The translations under genes were made by a program, and so were the position numbers. This document shows, piece by piece, positions 5,562 to 6,232 of a stretch of DNA of 6,232 bases. The notes under the pieces were generated by a model, which saw only the letters and a program-made list of their open reading frames with translations, did no database searches and had not been told where the DNA came from. Source of the stretch: an uncultured Pseudomonadota bacterium (GTDB lineage Bacteria; Myxococcota_A; UBA9042; CAIXZC01); the NCBI GenBank assembly GCA_937884235.1, contig CALGBT010000716.1, forward strand, positions 1-6,232, given 5' to 3'. Every line of letters begins with the position of its first letter. Within the stretch, counting starts at the first letter, position 1.

Positions 5562-6232
5562 ATGAGATGGATCATTCTTCTATTGTTGGGGACTGGTATT
5601 GCGAGCTGCGGAAACTGCGCCGACGTCCACCCGGACATTACCGAAGCTGACGGCATAGCCGCCGACACAAGCGATACTACCGTGGACGCAGTCACACCCA
5701 ACGACGCCACCGAGGTGACGGACGATTCTCTGGGTGAAGTGACAACCGATGTTGCCACAGAACCAGCCTTTCCACCGCGCGCCCTGCCCTTCGAATTCAC
5801 CCGCAAAGCCGACGGCGAACCGCTGGCCGATGCCGAGATTTCGACCTTCACCAGTGCCGTCACCGGCCTCTGGAAGCAGGTGGACTTCTTCCGCTGGGTG
5901 CTGCGCACCAGCACAGGAGTTGACGCCAGCACAGGCACCGACGACTTCCTGGCGTGGTACAACGACGTCCATGCCGTCAAGGCCGGCGACACCGTCACCT
6001 TCAAGCAGACCGGCGGCGACCACAACATGTGGATTCCCGGCTCCAAGATGCTCTCCACCGCCATGAACGGCTGCATTCTCACCGGCGACTGGACCGTCTG
6101 CAAAGTGGCCGAGCAGTATTGCAAAGGATTGACGGCCTCCGTCAAGGGATTCGTCTGGGGCGACGCTGACCCCGCTCCTTACCTCATGGCCCGCGCCGTC
6201 TTCCCCAACGACCACGCCTTCACGCTGGACGA
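5562..6232 (+). CDS. Lipoprotein of unknown function (3' end outside window)
   Basis: The frame starts at the ATG at 5562 (GGAGG at 5550-5554) and stays open for 223 codons to the window edge, so it is partial. The signal peptide is short: residues 1-15 MRWIILLLLGTGIAS, then lipobox I13-A14-S15-C16. An Asp/Thr-rich linker (about 21-68) precedes a globular domain from about residue 70, beginning FPPRALPFEF. That domain includes WKQVDFFRWV at 104-113, AGDTVTFKQTGGDHNMWIPG at 141-160 and cysteines at 171, 180 and 187. I do not recognise the domain as a named family. The helix-like segments around 160-190 (CILTGDW, AEQYCKGL) might suggest a helical-toroid enzyme, but this is speculative. The linker resembles that of the Cys-rich lipoprotein upstream, so both are probably exported to the outer membrane surface. 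Confidence 0.75.
   Translation, partial: MRWIILLLLGTGIASCGNCADVHPDITEADGIAADTSDTTVDAVTPNDATEVTDDSLGEVTTDVATEPAFPPRALPFEFTRKADGEPLADAEISTFTSAVTGLWKQVDFFRWVLRTSTGVDASTGTDDFLAWYNDVHAVKAGDTVTFKQTGGDHNMWIPGSKMLSTAMNGCILTGDWTVCKVAEQYCKGLTASVKGFVWGDADPAPYLMARAVFPNDHAFTLD

Noticed and set aside
5231..6145. Minus-strand open frame of 304 codons
   Set aside because: It overlaps the C-terminal part of the SAM-fold protein and the lipoprotein with signal peptide and ribosome site. The product is Ser/Val-rich without recognisable motif.

Overview
The window reads as a GC-rich (about 60% by eye) bacterial chromosome segment. Nearly all of it is coding, and all complete genes are on the + strand. Two Asp/Thr-rich lipoproteins, one built of Cys-rich repeats of the kind common in Myxococcota, Bradymonadales and other former Deltaproteobacteria, make such an organism the best guess. 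This is inference from protein style only; no rRNA or marker gene is present.

Layout: (1) 1-52, the first codons of a minus-strand exported protein running off the left edge. (2) 53-191, a divergent intergenic region with two TTGTCAA-centred palindromes and a promoter-like pair. (3) 192-1112, a cytoplasmic multi-cluster iron-sulfur protein. (4) 1113-1232, an intergenic gap with a perfect TTGACC-CA-GGTCAA palindrome and a well-spaced -10. (5) 1233-2531, an exported cytochrome c with eight CxxCH motifs, of the hydroxylamine oxidoreductase (HAO)-like type. (6) 2647-3555, an FHA-GGDEF diguanylate cyclase with its own promoter-like sequence. (7) 3674-4777, a lipoprotein with nine Cys-rich repeats in strict A/B alternation. 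(8) 4824-5501, a spermidine-synthase-fold protein. (9) 5562 to the right edge, a second lipoprotein of unknown function, open at the window end. No gap exceeds about 140 bases, and no RNA gene, CRISPR array, mobile element or convincing intrinsic terminator was seen.

The most coherent unit is the redox pair at 192-2531: an iron-sulfur electron carrier followed by a periplasmic octaheme cytochrome. The cytochrome's upstream region carries a CRP/FNR-superfamily type operator placed 41.5 bp ahead of the predicted transcription start, as in a class II activated promoter. That suggests control by oxygen or nitrogen oxides and a role in nitrogen-oxide or hydroxylamine chemistry. The second half (diguanylate cyclase, two surface lipoproteins and a methyltransferase-fold protein) looks like signalling and cell-surface genes without an obvious shared pathway.
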